Of a stretch of DNA of 64,000 bases, positions 9,618 to 19,537 are shown piece after piece. Position 1 is the stretch's first letter. The number at the start of each line of letters is the position of its first letter. The translations under genes were made by a program, and so were the position numbers. Source of the stretch: DATLSM01 sp963722965 (GTDB lineage Bacteria > Actinomycetota > Thermoleophilia > Solirubrobacterales > 70-9); contig CAVROX010000003.1 of the NCBI GenBank assembly GCA_963722965.1, positions 3,273-67,272 on the forward strand, written 5' to 3'. The notes beneath the pieces are model-generated. The model did not search any database and was not told the origin of the DNA. It saw nothing but the letters and a program-made list of their open reading frames with translations.

Positions 9618-9858
9618 CTTTCCGGGTGCTTCAGAGAACCCGTGCCCAGGCGAACCGCTGGGTGCTCCCACAGGGGAGAAGTGGGCTACGCGACGTGCCC
9701 TTCCCCGCTCGATTGTGGCGTTCTCCGCGGGTACCGGCCCTGGCCTGGCCCGGGCCGGCGACTCGTTCAGTCCGAACGGTCCCTGGCCATGCGCAGCTGC
9801 GCGAAGCGGTGGCCCGCGAGGGGAGCTGGCGGTCGCGAGCTGGGCGACGGCAAGAGCT

Positions 9859-11121
9859 TCAGCTCCTCGACAAAGCGGCAGGCCCACGGCTCCTGTACTC
9901 ATGAGCTGGTTGGGTCTCCATCAGCGGACGATGCTTGGCCGTGAAGGCTCGATACCAAGCTGCGTAGCGGCCTACCAACGGCGCCGCCGAAAGGCCATGG
10001 AGTAGAACCGACAAACCGACCGTCAGGTAGGTGGCTGTGAGCAGTGTGTCCCCGTGGACCTGATGTGTGTCCTCGACGATCACCGCGAAGACGATCGAAG
10101 CTAAACCGCGAGGGCCGAACCAGCCGACGAACGCCAGCGTCGGACCACGTGCATGGGTGCCCCACAGACTGATCGCCACGGGAACCATCCGAACGAGCGT
10201 GAGGCTCAGCAGGGCATAGAGCGCGATTTGCCAGCTGACGTGCTCAAGCGCCGGGCCAAGAAGCACCGCGCCGAAGACCAGGAAGGTGATTGCGTCCAGC
10301 AGCGCTCCGGCCTGCTCGTCAAAGAGCATCATCTGATCGCCGTCGTTGCGTGCGAGCAGGCCGAACAGGGCACCGGCCGTGAAGGCCGCGATGAAGCCCG
10401 ACCCGCCGAGGGCCTCCGCGATCCCGTAGGCCAACACGGCAGCCGCCACGGGGATGATCTGGCGCCAGGAGTCATCGATCAGGCGCTTTCTGCCAGCGGC
10501 GACTACGATCCACGCTGCAAGCGCCCCTGCGGCGAGGCCGCCGATCAGTCCATAGCCCACCTCTTCTCCGATCACCTGGGCGGGGTGAGCCGCCCCTCCG
10601 GATGCAGTCGCGAGAACGATCAGAAGCAGCGGGACACAGATCCCGTCATTGAGGCCGCTCTCAACGTTGAGCGACTGTCGCACCCGCTGTGGAAGGCTCT
10701 TATCGGTCACGACCGCGCTGCCGAGCCCCGCGTCGGTCGGCGCCAGGATCACACCGAGGATTAAAGCCTCGCTCAGCGAGAAAGCCGGGAACAGGACCAG
10801 GGCGGCCAGCGAGCCCACAACGACCGTCAGCGGCAGCCCAATTCCGAGCAATCGAGTCGGCAAGGAGGCCTCGCGCCGCAGGGCCCGCAGATCGATCCGC
10901 GAGGCATCAGAGAACAGCACCAGGGCGAGCGTGGCTTCTGCCAGCCTCCGTACAGTCAAGCTCGTCGGAGACGCGGTGAGAGAGTCGAGCACCAGCGGGC
11001 CGGCCAGAACGCCGAGCCCAACCACGACCATCGTCGGTGTGATCGAGGTGTTCGATAGGCGCCGCGAGACCCCTGCAACCAACAGCAGGACAAGCCCAAG
11101 GGTGACCAGGCCCCAACCCAC
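9859..11121 (-). CDS. CPA1-family sodium (cation):proton antiporter
   Basis: A 12-13-helix inner-membrane antiporter that exchanges Na+ or K+ for protons, for pH and salt homeostasis. The 420 residues show LAPTDAGLGSAVV (the cation-site Asp in the broken helix), NVESGLNDGICVPLLL and GWFGPRGLASIVFAVI near the C-terminus, the NhaP/CPA1 pattern. The ATG at 11121 gives a hydrophobic first helix. It is convergent with dxs and shares no operon. Ion preference is not deducible. Confidence 0.93.
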   Translation of the reverse strand: MGWGLVTLGLVLLLVAGVSRRLSNTSITPTMVVVGLGVLAGPLVLDSLTASPTSLTVRRLAEATLALVLFSDASRIDLRALRREASLPTRLLGIGLPLTVVVGSLAALVLFPAFSLSEALILGVILAPTDAGLGSAVVTDKSLPQRVRQSLNVESGLNDGICVPLLLIVLATASGGAAHPAQVIGEEVGYGLIGGLAAGALAAWIVVAAGRKRLIDDSWRQIIPVAAAVLAYGIAEALGGSGFIAAFTAGALFGLLARNDGDQMMLFDEQAGALLDAITFLVFGAVLLGPALEHVSWQIALYALLSLTLVRMVPVAISLWGTHARGPTLAFVGWFGPRGLASIVFAVIVEDTHQVHGDTLLTATYLTVGLSVLLHGLSAAPLVGRYAAWYRAFTAKHRPLMETQPAHEYRSRGPAALSRS

Positions 11122-11531
11122 GATGTCAAACCTACAGGGCGGCGAACCGCGTTACGACCTCATCGAGGTAGCGCCGTCGGGCTAATCGAATCCTGCGGGA
11201 GCTCTGGAATCGGGAGATGCAGCAGCGCAAAGCGGCCAGTCCTTCAAGCAGATGTGGGGGGCGCTCGCTTGAGATTGGCCGTGACCACTTGCGCTTCAAT
11301 CTGGGAGGTTCCCACCGCCTTCTCGTTTCGGCGTGATGTGAAGGGCGTCGGGAAATCTGGCGGCGCCGGCCACGTTTCAGCAATCGCCTGAGTTGATCCG
11401 CGCCTGCGACGTTGGTCGACTAAATTCCGGGGTAACTGCGATCAGGGATGTGGATTTACCCCGATGTGCCTGGCTGGCTCTCGGTCGTAGGGTTCATCCC
11501 GACTTCTAATCTCGACAAAGGGAGATCCAGG
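11122..11531. other. Intergenic region upstream of the antiporter and HdeD-like gene
   Basis: About 410 nt between two divergent genes, so it must carry both promoters. The only open frames are arginine-rich and lack family resemblance. A purine-rich ribosome site (GGGAGATCCAGG) sits directly before the ATG at 11532. Confidence 0.4.
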
Positions 11532-12092
11532 ATGGAGAACGCCTACAGAGCGGAGGCAAAGGAGATCACGTGGGGATGGTGGCTGATACTGCTCGTCGGT
11601 GTGCTCAGCATGGCGGCCGGCGTCATCGTCCTCTTTAAGCCCGGTAACAGCCTTCCTACCCTGGCCGTGATAATCGGCATCTTCTTGTTGGTCGACGGCA
11701 TCCTTGAGCTGATCAGCTCCTTCATGCGCAACACCCAGAACCGAGGGCTCGTCGCAACGTTCGGTGTTCTTACCGCGATCGTCGGTGTACTGCTGATTCG
11801 CCATCCAGTTGGAGGGGTTGCCGCGGTCGCGCTGCTTATCGGGATCTGGCTGATCGCCATCGGTGTGATCCGTTTTGTGACCGCGTTTGACGAGTATGAG
11901 CACCGTGGATGGCATGCGCTCGCTGGTATCGTCGAGTTGATCGCGGGGATCGTAATTGTGGCTAACCCGCATATCGGCTTTGCGACCTTGGCGATATTGG
12001 TCGGGGTCGGTTTCATCCTAAACGGCATTGTGATGGTCGTCTTAGGGTGGGGAATTCGGGACGTTAGGAAGGACCTTTCGCGAGCTGGCTGA
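11532..12092 (+). CDS. HdeD/DUF308-family membrane protein
   Basis: The 186-residue protein has six membrane helices arranged as three two-helix repeats, the DUF308 layout. Visible repeats are WGWWLILLVGVLSMAAGVIV with IIGIFLLVDGILELISS, and GLVATFGVLTAIVGVLLI with LIGIWLIAIGVIRFVTAF, with a third pair after GWHALAGIVELIAGIVIV. In enterobacteria HdeD supports acid resistance, but the role in actinomycetes is unknown. ATG at 11532 is chosen over an upstream in-frame ATG (11448) because of the purine-rich site at 11520-11531 and the repeat boundaries. Confidence 0.88.
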   Translation: MENAYRAEAKEITWGWWLILLVGVLSMAAGVIVLFKPGNSLPTLAVIIGIFLLVDGILELISSFMRNTQNRGLVATFGVLTAIVGVLLIRHPVGGVAAVALLIGIWLIAIGVIRFVTAFDEYEHRGWHALAGIVELIAGIVIVANPHIGFATLAILVGVGFILNGIVMVVLGWGIRDVRKDLSRAG

Positions 12093-12604
12093 GAGGACTC
12101 AGTTGCAAGACCGGCGGCGCGAATCCACCAACTCGGGACGGTGGCTCAAGACCAAATTGGGAAGGCTGCGGTTCAGAAAGCGACTCGGGTCGATCTGGTG
12201 TTTGCCGTAGGTTCAACTTTGTGTGCGAGAGAGTCCAGCGCCGCGATCCGATTTCCTGCTGCGGTGATTTTCGAACCTCGGTGGGAGGCTCCAACCAAGG
12301 ATCGCCGAGCGCTGGATCGGAATAGGTACGTGGCCAACGCCAGAAGTGCGCGTGCGTCACTGCGCCGGGGATCTCGCGCTGGAGTCCCCCGCGCTGCTCT
12401 GGCAGGGCGTGATCTCGTCGTGTTCTGACCATGCGATCAGGGTAGGAGCCGTGAAGCACCCCCAACTCGCCTCAGAGGTCGGTACGACGTCGGGCGGCAC
12501 TCGTTGGCCGTGCCGCATGCTGCTCCTTAACACGAAGGTGCGCTCCTTTCGCTCGGTGCCTGTATCGTCGCGGAGTCACCACTCAATTGGAAGGAAGTTC
12601 GAAC
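12093..12604. other. Intergenic region, nothing convincing
   Basis: About 510 nt. Open frames here are low-complexity and not family-like. The last 20 nt hold a strong ribosome site (GGAAGGAAG) for the next gene. Confidence 0.4.
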
Positions 12605-13195
12605 ATGCTACGTCGACCGTCACCGGCCAGCATCATCGCCGTCCTAGCGCTGTTCGTTGCTCTTGGGGGAACCGCCTACGCGACCAAACACTACCTGATC
12701 ACAAGCACCAAGCAGATCAAACCGAGCGTCCTAAAGAAGCTCAAGGGCAAGGCAGGAAAGAACGGAACCGATGGGATCAACGGGACGAACGGTTCCAACG
12801 GCGCATCGGGAGCGGCGAACGGGTACACCGACCAGCATCCCGAAGCTGGCACATACATACCGCTAGAAGCACAACCGACGATCGTTAGTTTGCTCAACCT
12901 GCCAGCGGGCAAGTACGTCGTCCAGGCCGACGTACATCTGGAGGGATTCGAAAACCCTGGAACCATCGTGACATGCAAGCTCGCCGGAACCACGACGCTC
13001 GATGAAGGTGTTTCTGAACTTGGCAAAGGCGCCAACGAAGTGAAACACGCTGACCTGGCGCTCTCCGGACCGTTGACGCTGACCAGCCCTGGGAGCGTCC
13101 TTGTTGAGTGCACACCAGCAACCGTGGGCAGGGCCTTTGCGGGAGCAACGATGACTGCGGTGCAGGTGACGAACCTGACCTCGACCACGAACTGA
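12605..13195 (+). CDS. Secreted/anchored protein with short collagen-like tract
   Basis: The 196 residues begin MLRRPSPASIIAVLALFVAL followed by GGTAYA, a one-helix N-terminus I associate with a large paralogous family in Thermoleophilia. A short Gly-X-Y-like tract follows (GKAGKNGTDGINGTNG, about residues 49-72), then a beta-rich exported domain with two cysteines in the second half (TCKLAG and ECTPA), probably a disulfide pair. It likely sits on the outer face of the membrane. Function is unknown. ATG at 12605 has a GGAAGG site about 9 nt upstream, and a strong hairpin follows the gene. Confidence 0.82.
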   Translation: MLRRPSPASIIAVLALFVALGGTAYATKHYLITSTKQIKPSVLKKLKGKAGKNGTDGINGTNGSNGASGAANGYTDQHPEAGTYIPLEAQPTIVSLLNLPAGKYVVQADVHLEGFENPGTIVTCKLAGTTTLDEGVSELGKGANEVKHADLALSGPLTLTSPGSVLVECTPATVGRAFAGATMTAVQVTNLTSTTN

Positions 13196-13227
13196 GATGC
13201 CTCAGGCCCAACGGGTTCGCTAGCTAC

Positions 13228-13256
13228 GACGACCCCGGCTTCCTGCCGGGGTCGTC
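13228..13256 (+). terminator. Rho-independent-type hairpin after the collagen-like gene
   Basis: A perfect 12-bp stem (GACGACCCCGGC pairing with its reverse complement) with a 5-nt loop TTCCT sits 33 nt after the stop at 13195. The downstream tract is short (CTT), so termination may be partial. Confidence 0.7.
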
Positions 13257-13356
13257 CTTGGCAGCGTCCCCAGGGGTGAGAAATCGGATTTGACGGGGTT
13301 CCTTGGCTCTTCCGCACTTCCGCCACGCCAAGGCGAATGCGCAGTGGTCGTCCCAT

Positions 13357-13842
13357 TTACGTATGGCACTTTGCTGGAAGCGTTTCAGGCGTGTACGGGG
13401 GGTCGGGGATGGCGCATTCGGTTTCGGGCCCCCATACGACGGTCTTTAGCCTTTTCGGTCTGCGCCGGTTGCCTTTGTAACAGAAGCCGGTGTGGAGGTC
13501 TTCTCCGGAGCTCGTGGGGGCCGATACGACGCATGTGAAGCCATGTGGGTGGCGGCTGCCGTCAACTGCCAGCGTGGCGATGACGGCCGGGTCGGATGCG
13601 ACTGATAGGTGCGGTCTGTGACACATCATATGAACCACACCGTAGCTGTAGAAGTAACCGCGGATGTGTTCGGCGTCCACCCACTCGGTAGCCGCTCTGA
13701 ACAGGCCGCAGTGATTTCCCTGGGGCAGCGTGCTGGCGCCGCTGTTTGCGGATGAAAGCAAGGGCACCATGCCTGCTACGAAAGCGGCGACCACCAAAAC
13801 AAACGAAAGGCGGGCAGAGCGGCGCTTAAAGCAGCCGAACAT
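13357..13842 (-). CDS. Secreted cysteine-containing protein of unknown function
   Basis: ATG at 13842 gives a basic N-terminus and hydrophobic signal segment (FKRRSARLSFVLVVAAFVAG), then an exported domain of about 130 residues. It has five or so cysteines (NHCGLF, MMCHRP, FTCVVS, GFCYKG, ECAIP) and an aromatic segment GYFYSYGVVH. The longer upstream frame to 14016 has no signal-like start and is less likely. I do not recognise a family. The gene stands alone and convergent to the collagen-like gene. Confidence 0.65.
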   Translation of the reverse strand: MFGCFKRRSARLSFVLVVAAFVAGMVPLLSSANSGASTLPQGNHCGLFRAATEWVDAEHIRGYFYSYGVVHMMCHRPHLSVASDPAVIATLAVDGSRHPHGFTCVVSAPTSSGEDLHTGFCYKGNRRRPKRLKTVVWGPETECAIPDPPYTPETLPAKCHT

Positions 13843-14241
13843 GCCAGCTCGCCCGTTCACGATCCCATTTGGTCGCCACAGTGCGACACTATCGCGTAAC
13901 AGAGTGCCCTGGTCAAACATGTGAGGCCCCATCCACGCCAGCGGATAGGCCGGGTAAGGCTGTGTTAGCCCCAACCCATGGCCAAGGATTGGGGTGAAGC
14001 TGGTGGGCTCAGCCAATGCGCCGGCGAGGCACGGCTGCGGTCGGCCCGGGCAGGCCTCTGTGGACCTGACGGTGCAAGGGCGGGTTGCTTGGGCCGACCC
14101 GGAAGGCCAGGGCGGACCTCAGTTGGCCGCGGCCGGACCCCTCGATCAGCCATGAGGGGTCATTTTGGATGGCTCTATCTCCCATCCCTCCGACCTGCCG
14201 AGGGGCTATAGGGGACGACGAAACCCGGACAGAAGGGCTGA

Positions 14242-14755
14242 TCAGGGATCGCCGAGTGCGTCCTTGCGGTCGATGGCGGTCGAAGGTGTGCGCCCGGCCG
14301 ATAGTTCTGCGGCAACCTCGTCGATCAGTTGAGTTGAGCGGCGCCATCCTTTGACTTCCCAAGCAAGAGCGACTGACCGCTCGTCACCGGGAACGGCGAG
14401 AACGGTCCAGGGTCGGCCAAATGCAGAACGAGCGACAACACCCGCGGCTAACAACAGACCAGCGATTATCAGCTCAAATCCGAATAACAGCAGTGGGATC
14501 ACAATTATGGCGACGACGATCCCGGCCAAGATGCATCCAATAATGATCTCAACGCCCTCGAGGCCGCCGCCGACATCGGCCCATACCACAGGTCCCATCG
14601 CATGATCGGTATGTTCGGTTGGCTTCAGCCAGGCGCACACGACGCCAGCGGGGTCGGTTGCGCGAGGTCCATTGGCGTCCGATCAGCCATACAATGCCCG
14701 ATGGCGCTTTCACCCGGCGCGAGCCGAAACTAATTTTCGTGCCCAAGATCTTCAT
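14242..14755 (-). CDS. Small two-helix membrane protein of an uncharacterised actinobacterial family, one frame break
   Basis: The N-terminal frame from ATG 14755 reads a cytosolic head (APSGIVWLIGRQW). It breaks near 14660-14667 and continues as AWLKPTEHTDH, then two hydrophobic helices (VEIIIGCILAGIVVAIIVI and LLLFGFELIIAGLLLAAGVV), then GRPWTVLAVPGDE and VKGWRRSTQLIDEVAAEL. The VGR-W head, the GRPWTV turn and the WRRS motif occur together in a family of unknown function that I recall from actinomycetes. A GTG at 14640 could start a shorter protein if the break is real. Confidence 0.65.
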
Positions 14756-14924
14756 GTGGAATCCGTTGCGTGAGGAATTCGGAACCTTACGCCGGTTTGG
14801 GGGGCGTAAATGCGCGCGGGGCCTACTGTCTGGGCGCCTGGATCCCGCCGACCTTGCGCCACGTCCGAATCACTCGACGGGACGAACAGTGCCACGCCAA
14901 GCAAATTAGTGGAGCCCCCTCACC

Positions 14925-15947
14925 TCAACCGCCGATCGGTTTCCTGGGGCCTGCCCTCAGTTCACCGGTAAATCCCGGGCCAGCTAGGCGCACGATTCCG
15001 CGGCCCGGCAGCGGCCCAGTGAGAGTACCCGTCCAGCGCGGGCCGCCGGCTCGGCGCTGGAATTTCGCCGTGCCGGTGAAGGGAAGTGGCGGAGTCACGG
15101 TCGCCGTCGAGAGCGAATTATCGAATACGAAGTCGCTAGCTGGCCCGCGAACAGCGACTGTCCGAGCGATCAGCAGCGTTCCCCGTAATTCGGTCCCAAG
15201 ATCCCCAAACGAATATATCTGTGGTGAGGAGTCCGCGGAGGAAGGGGATGAAGGGGAGACCTCAAAGCTTATGTCGCGATGGCGATCTTTTGCGATAAGG
15301 TGGACGGGCTTAGCAGCGGCCGATTCTTCGAAGTGGCCAGGGAATCCGCCCAACGAAGGTTCGCAGGGGATCCGTTCGCCTTCCCGCAGCGGCCCATCGA
15401 AGTCACCAACTCCGCCCGCCGCCCTGCTTGCGTCTGCGGTAGTGTAGCCGCCTTCGCCACGGAAGCGAATCCTGCCAACAAAGGTGCCGAGCCTTGTTAC
15501 CACCACCGAAGATCCTGAACCTCCCGAGCAGCTAGGGGCCTGGGCGCGGAGTACCTTTCCTGAGGGGATGAAGCGGATGGCGATAACACCGAATCGCCCG
15601 AAGGACGCATGAATCGTGGTTGAGTGGCCAGCTCGCTGGGTCGTATAGGAGACCTCCTGATCGTCGCCGACGGCAGAGGAATGGACAGCCGAGAGCATCA
15701 CTTGGGAGTTGGGGCTAATCCAGGCGCTCGACTTTGGCTGCGTTTCGGCGGTAACGAAGATGCGATAACCATGCGTAGCGCGCAGAGCAAAGCGGGCGGT
15801 TTGCTCTCTCAGGATTCTCGGCTTTGCGGGGTCTCCCCGGACGCTCTGCAGAATGAGAATCAAGCCGCCGAGGAGAACAAGGCACGCGAGAGCAACGCGA
15901 TTCCGGCGACTCCGCCTCCTGCCGTGACTCTCCGCGAGATCCGACAC
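14925..15947 (-). CDS. Membrane-anchored exported protein with a domain shared with the 31-33 kb protein
   Basis: GTG at 15947 has an AGGA site 8 nt upstream and is followed by an Arg-rich stretch and one helix (RVALACLVLLGGLILILQSV), so it is a signal anchor. The exterior part of about 290 residues contains HGYRIFVTAETQ, FGRFGVIAIRFIPSGKV, a Cys-Gly-rich turn and GTFVGRIRFRGEGGYTTAD, then a C-terminal beta-rich half. The same order appears in the last 270 residues of the protein at 31450-33699 (HGYRITVRTYG, FPRLGIIKVKLRPTKV, SGSFVGVIKFNGEKNFTRID). The frame stays open upstream to 16103, but that part is not protein-like. Function is unknown. Confidence 0.75.
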   Translation of the reverse strand: MSDLAESHGRRRSRRNRVALACLVLLGGLILILQSVRGDPAKPRILREQTARFALRATHGYRIFVTAETQPKSSAWISPNSQVMLSAVHSSAVGDDQEVSYTTQRAGHSTTIHASFGRFGVIAIRFIPSGKVLRAQAPSCSGGSGSSVVVTRLGTFVGRIRFRGEGGYTTADASRAAGGVGDFDGPLREGERIPCEPSLGGFPGHFEESAAAKPVHLIAKDRHRDISFEVSPSSPSSADSSPQIYSFGDLGTELRGTLLIARTVAVRGPASDFVFDNSLSTATVTPPLPFTGTAKFQRRAGGPRWTGTLTGPLPGRGIVRLAGPGFTGELRAGPRKPIGG

Positions 15948-16277
15948 TGAAGCAATCCTATCGCTGCGTTTGTCGGGACCTCGTCCGTCTTCTAGCCTTG
16001 AAAAGCCTTCTCTGCTTTCGACCACTTCGCCTGTATGGGGTGGTTGCTTTCTGGTAGCTGTTGTATCGGGTCCTAGCGGCCCAGAGTCGCGCTTCGAGCA
16101 CATACTCGGTGCTGTCAGTTCCTACTGTCTCGCAATTCGATATGCGACATATCAGTTTAGCCCACCTGCCAACCACCGCTCATTTGCACCCGAGACAGAC
16201 CAGCTCGTCGCGATGTTGGGTCGGGAAGTGCGATCAGCGGGGCCTATACAGTGATGTCCCAAGCTCGGGTGGGGGAG

Positions 16278-17192
16278 CTAATCGACCTCTAGTCCGGGCT
16301 CTCCGATCAAGTATTCGGACTCGGGCATCTCACCCGTCAGGCTCTTACTCTCAGCTGGTGAGCGTCGGATGTCGGGGTGAGTAATTGCCAAATAGGAGAC
16401 CAGAACGACGACAGCGATAGAGAGCAACAGGGCAGTCGGTCCGTCGCCGAAGCTTAAGCCGCCGATGTTGTGTGGTTTGCTGATGTAGTCGGCAAACGAC
16501 GCTCCGAGTGGACGCGTCACAATATAGGCCATCCAGAACGCCGCGACGCTGTTCAGGCCGAAGCGCGACCAGGCCAGTGCCGGGACCAGGATGAGCACGA
16601 AGAAAAAGACACCAGAGGCCAGGTATCCCATGCCGAGGGAGGTCGCCGTAAAATCCCCGAGCGCAGTTCCGAGCGCAAAGGTGGCGAAGACGGTAGCCCA
16701 GTAGAACGCCTCCCGTCGCTGCGTGGTGACGCTGTGGATCGACAGTGTCCCCTCGCTACGCTGCCAGGCCAAGAAGACGACCGCCAGTATGACCGCCCAC
16801 AAGATCGTGGTTCCCGCGTAGGGGATGTGGCCATCGAGATGTAGGAAATCAGCAAAGCCTGTACCGGAGATGGCGATCGCATAGGCCAAGAACCAGTACG
16901 CGAAGGCTCGGTACCGGCGCGTCGCGAACTGCAGCACAAGCGCGATCAGGAACAAAGCAACCTCGGTCCCGCCACCCCCGAAGTTCCCGTACATCTTCAG
17001 GTAATCAGAGGTGGCCTCCCCGCCAGCTGTTGTGAGGATCTTCACCACCCAGAAGAGGAAGATGATCTCCGGGACCTTTGCGACTACCGGCGCAGGAAAG
17101 ATTCGCCCGATCACAGGCAGCTGGCCACGCGCCTGCAGACGCGCTCCTCGGGAGCGTGCTGAAGATCTAAGCCGACGGTTTGTGGTGCTCAT
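16278..17192 (-). CDS. COG4705 (DUF347 repeat) membrane-anchored protein
   Basis: A 304-residue integral membrane protein with four repeated helical units and the family signature KVPEIIFLFWVVKILTTAGG followed by EATSDYL. Later repeats show FYWATVFATFALGTALGDFT and AFWMAYIVTRPLGASFADY. The family is widespread and uncharacterised. ATG at 17192 is followed by an Arg-rich cytosolic tail. No operon partner is apparent. Confidence 0.88.
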   Translation of the reverse strand: MSTTNRRLRSSARSRGARLQARGQLPVIGRIFPAPVVAKVPEIIFLFWVVKILTTAGGEATSDYLKMYGNFGGGGTEVALFLIALVLQFATRRYRAFAYWFLAYAIAISGTGFADFLHLDGHIPYAGTTILWAVILAVVFLAWQRSEGTLSIHSVTTQRREAFYWATVFATFALGTALGDFTATSLGMGYLASGVFFFVLILVPALAWSRFGLNSVAAFWMAYIVTRPLGASFADYISKPHNIGGLSFGDGPTALLLSIAVVVLVSYLAITHPDIRRSPAESKSLTGEMPESEYLIGEPGLEVD

Positions 17193-17761
17193 GTGGCAGA
17201 CGCCTCAAGGGGTCCGAAGGTTTGGATTGCCTCCGGACCGGCCCCTTTGGCGCTGGGAATAGTACACAGGCCCGCGCCGGTGCTCGCTTGGACGATCTGC
17301 GACTGCCCCGAGGTTCGCTTTTGAGATCGGTTTCGGCATAGGGCCCTGCGACTTTCAGAATGCCTTGGAGACCGATGCTCGTCCCTGTCGTGTGGAGTTC
17401 TACCGCTGCGTCGATTTCATCGGCGCTAGCCTTTCCGTGAAGCTGACCACATGGGAACTGCCAGCACTGTTAAGCCCTCAACGCACGCCCGCCGACTGGT
17501 ATCGGGAGGCATGGCGAATGGCTGTGGTTCGGCACCGGGACGCCGGGCTCGCCAGCGCCCTTGAGTAATCCTTGACTGGCTCTCGCCTTTCGTCAGCGCT
17601 CGGAGCTCTGAGGGCGAGCGCCCTTGTTGCGGCCGCCCTCTTGGTCGGGCTGCCTGTGGTTACGGGTACCGCCGACGCCAGCCCGGCCAGCCCCGTTCTC
17701 CTGGTTGCCGCCCAAGGTTGTGGCGCTAATCTAGGGAGGACCCCGAAGCGAAGTGACGTAA
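17193..17761. other. Intergenic region with a possible short exported-peptide frame
   Basis: About 570 nt upstream of the 17762 gene. A frame at 17572-17769 (TTG start) encodes a signal-peptide-like stretch (ASALVAAALLVGLPVVTG) but then ends within 30 residues and overlaps the next start, so it may be a broken leftover. Nothing else is convincing. Confidence 0.35.
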
Positions 17762-19453
17762 GTGACTAGGCAGACGATCGAACGCAAGGACAAGGACGCC
17801 GCGCCGCCGCTGAGCCGATTCTTTGGCAATGGCAGGGCGTGCAAGTTGATCCTCTGCAGCACCGTCGCCGCCCTCGCCTTGATCGTGTCACCTGCGCTGG
17901 CCGAAGCCTGCAGCACCAACGTCAATCCAATCATCAGATCCGTCTCGACCAAGGAGACCCTAATTGGGACGGTAATTGAATTCAAGGTCGACACCAGCGG
18001 CCACAATTTTATCTACGAATTTACATACGGCCTAGAATCCGATGAAGAAGACTCTACGCTGCCCAGAAAGCTATATTTTGAACCTGAATTTCAAACCGTC
18101 TCCGAACTGATCTATGGCCTAAGGCCCGGCAAGACCTACATGTACCGCCTAAACATCGAAAACCACGTTCATCATTTGGCCGAATGTCGCGAAGGCACCT
18201 TCACGACTCCACTTCGCCCCGAAGTTGAAATCAGCCCCGCGAGTGAAGTTCCCTACGGAGTGAAGCTGAACGGTTTGGTCTATCCCAACGGAGGGGAAAC
18301 CCGATACACGTTCGAATACGGTCCGACAACTACTTATGGAACCAGGTCGTTCGAACTGACGGTACCGGCCGGAGACCTTGCGCTCCCGGTGGAAGCGGTG
18401 ATCCGAGACGGCTCGCTGATTCCCTACCGCAAATACGATTTCCGCCTGATCGCCGAAAACAGCGTCGGCAGAGTTGAAAGCCCCAACCTGACCTTCATCG
18501 CGCCGAAAATAGAAGAACCACCGCTTGCGATCGCAAACCCGCCCATCCAAACCTCCAGCACCGCCGCCACGCTGCAGGGGGCGATCGATCCGGGAGGTCT
18601 GTCGAGCACCTACCGCTTCGAATTCGGCAAGACCCTGGCCTACGGGACGGACGCCCCAGAAACCGAAGCAACGATTCCAGCCGGGGATGGCCTGGTCGTG
18701 GTTGAAGCGCCGGCCACTGGCCTGCAACCCAACACGACCTACTTCTGCCGCCTCGTTGCAAAGAACGCGAAGGGGGAATCCAAGAGCTTAGAGGAGGTAT
18801 TCACAACCCCCCCCGAACCCCCCCTCGCAACGGCAACCGCCTACGCCCAAACCGCGCATGGCTACCTGCTCAGCGGAACCGTCGAGCCGAATGGCGAGAA
18901 GACCAGCTACTACTTCGAATTTGGAGCCCCCCAGGCCGGCGGCCTGAGGAGTTCTGAAGGGCAGAGCGCCGGCGCCGGCACGACCCCGGTGGCGGTCTCC
19001 CAGCCGATCGGCCCCCTGCCTCCCGATACGCTCTTTCAGTTCCGCTTGGTCGCGACCAACTCCGGCGGTGAGACGAAGAGCAAAGAGGTCTTCTTTACTA
19101 CGCCAGGCGAAGCGGTAACCGAGCTACCGCCAGCGAAATCGATCAGCGTGCAGTCGGTCTCGGTGCGGGGCACAACGGCCTCGATCGAGCTCAGCGCTCC
19201 CGATCTGGGGTTGATCAGCGCGGCTGGCAGGGACCTGAGGGAAGCGAGCAGAGTCTCCTACGCCGCCGGCCCCGTCAAGCTCAGCCTCTCCTTGACTTCC
19301 GCCGGGATCAGGCAGCTGAAAAGAGAAAGGCGCCACCAGCTGAAGCTGCCCGTTCAGATCACCTTCTTGCCCTTCCAGTCAGGCGGCGGTAAAGCGCAGA
19401 AGGCCAGCGCGAAGCTGGTGTTTAGGACGGGGACCTCAAATCGGGCCCGCTGA
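17762..19453 (+). CDS. Secreted multi-repeat protein (fibronectin III-like repeats)
   Basis: 563 residues from GTG 17762. A basic N-terminus and signal peptide (LILCSTVAALALIVSPALA) precede repeats of about 90-100 residues. Each carries a G-V-P-G-ETRYTFEYGPT-like strand and a closing F-AENS-G-turn: TRYTFEYGPTTTYG (about residue 180), STYRFEFGKTLAYG (about 280) and TSYYFEFGAP (about 380). A final domain of about 100 residues (VQSVSVRGTTASIELSAPD) ends basic. It is likely a surface or extracellular protein. Ligand and role are unknown. Codon use is less G/C-biased than the housekeeping genes, as in the other secreted repeat proteins here. Confidence 0.8.
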   Translation: MTRQTIERKDKDAAPPLSRFFGNGRACKLILCSTVAALALIVSPALAEACSTNVNPIIRSVSTKETLIGTVIEFKVDTSGHNFIYEFTYGLESDEEDSTLPRKLYFEPEFQTVSELIYGLRPGKTYMYRLNIENHVHHLAECREGTFTTPLRPEVEISPASEVPYGVKLNGLVYPNGGETRYTFEYGPTTTYGTRSFELTVPAGDLALPVEAVIRDGSLIPYRKYDFRLIAENSVGRVESPNLTFIAPKIEEPPLAIANPPIQTSSTAATLQGAIDPGGLSSTYRFEFGKTLAYGTDAPETEATIPAGDGLVVVEAPATGLQPNTTYFCRLVAKNAKGESKSLEEVFTTPPEPPLATATAYAQTAHGYLLSGTVEPNGEKTSYYFEFGAPQAGGLRSSEGQSAGAGTTPVAVSQPIGPLPPDTLFQFRLVATNSGGETKSKEVFFTTPGEAVTELPPAKSISVQSVSVRGTTASIELSAPDLGLISAAGRDLREASRVSYAAGPVKLSLSLTSAGIRQLKRERRHQLKLPVQITFLPFQSGGGKAQKASAKLVFRTGTSNRAR

Positions 19454-19537
19454 GTCGCAGGCCTCATCGGGCTCCGGGGCTTGGTAGGGGATGGGGAGCG
19501 TAGGGGTGGGGGTTGAGGTGAGTCCGGCACTGCGCCG

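Noticed and set aside
9618..9858. Possible RNase P RNA, tmRNA or SRP RNA in the gap after dxs
   Set aside because: Searched by eye for the conserved cores (GAGGAAAGTCC-type, GGTCAGG-type and tmRNA ends) and found none.
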